A stretch of 25,009 nt of DNA from JAITWN01 sp964581365 (GTDB taxonomy: Bacteria > Pseudomonadota > Gammaproteobacteria > SZUA-140): assembly GCA_964581365.1 (NCBI GenBank), contig CAZOOF010000032.1, positions 1 to 25,009 on the forward strand, read 5' to 3'. Positions 25,003-25,009 of the stretch are shown piece after piece. Under the pieces are notes generated by a model. That model was not told the DNA's origin, did no database searches, and worked only from the letters and a program-made list of their open reading frames with translations. The translations under genes and the position numbers were made by a program. Numbering within the stretch: position 1 is the first letter of the stretch; the number at the start of each line of letters is the position of its first letter.

Positions 25003-25009
25003 AACCCAG
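24999..25009 (+). CDS. ccmE: CcmE, first codons only (runs off the window)
   Basis: The last 11 nt read TTG-AAA-CCC-AG, giving M-K-P and a partial fourth codon that can only be Arg or Ser. The TTG overlaps the ccmD stop (TTGA), and GGTGGAG lies just upstream. CcmE, the heme chaperone, commonly begins M-(K/N)-P-R and follows ccmD. The call rests on gene order plus three codons, so a later start outside the window is possible. Confidence 0.55.

Overview
The window looks like chromosomal DNA of a GC-rich Gram-negative bacterium, most likely a gammaproteobacterium. It has outer-membrane beta-barrels, lipoproteins, a ccmABCD(E) locus in proteobacterial order and a MoxR/DUF58/DUF4381/Bat operon. 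I cannot name a genus from the sequence. Nearly every base is coding; the largest gap (22526-22747) is 222 nt. I saw no tRNA, rRNA, insertion sequence, phage gene or CRISPR array.

Region 1 (1-15940, + strand) is the notable part: an electron-transfer and cytochrome-export locus. After the 3' end of a porin gene (1-663) come a tetraheme cytochrome (810-1640), a parvulin-type prolyl isomerase (1690-2643), a large outer-membrane beta-barrel (2741-4501), two triheme c7-type cytochromes (4570-5669), a lipoprotein with an amicyanin-like copper site and a helical C-terminus (5735-7285), a third triheme cytochrome (7285-7908), two NHL beta-propeller lipoproteins (7869-9961) and an 11-heme cytochrome (9961-12678). 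These five cytochromes carry 24 CXXCH motifs. Directly downstream, with start/stop overlaps, lie a dedicated System II maturation pair, ResB (12675-13703) and CcsA (13700-14548), a membrane TPR protein (14545-15264) and a DsbA-like oxidoreductase (15251-15940). From 7285 to 15940 every gene overlaps the next, so this is one translationally coupled operon. Isomerase, barrel, propellers and multiheme cytochromes together resemble the machinery that assembles and exports extracellular cytochrome filaments (OmcS-type nanowires) in Geobacter, but here with a copper protein and its own heme-attachment system. That reading is inference.

Region 2 (15941-22525, - strand) converges on region 1 with no gap. 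Read from its own 5' end it is moxR - DUF58 - DUF4381 - batA - batB/C fusion - batD, a conserved aerotolerance-type operon of AAA+ chaperone and von Willebrand factor A proteins, with every junction overlapping.

Region 3 (22748-25009, + strand) is divergent from region 2 and encodes cytochrome c maturation System I: ccmA, ccmB (GTG start), ccmC, ccmD and what appears to be the first 11 nt of ccmE (TTG start). The window therefore holds genes for both System I and System II heme attachment about 8 kb apart, with the System II pair physically tied to the multiheme cytochrome operon.
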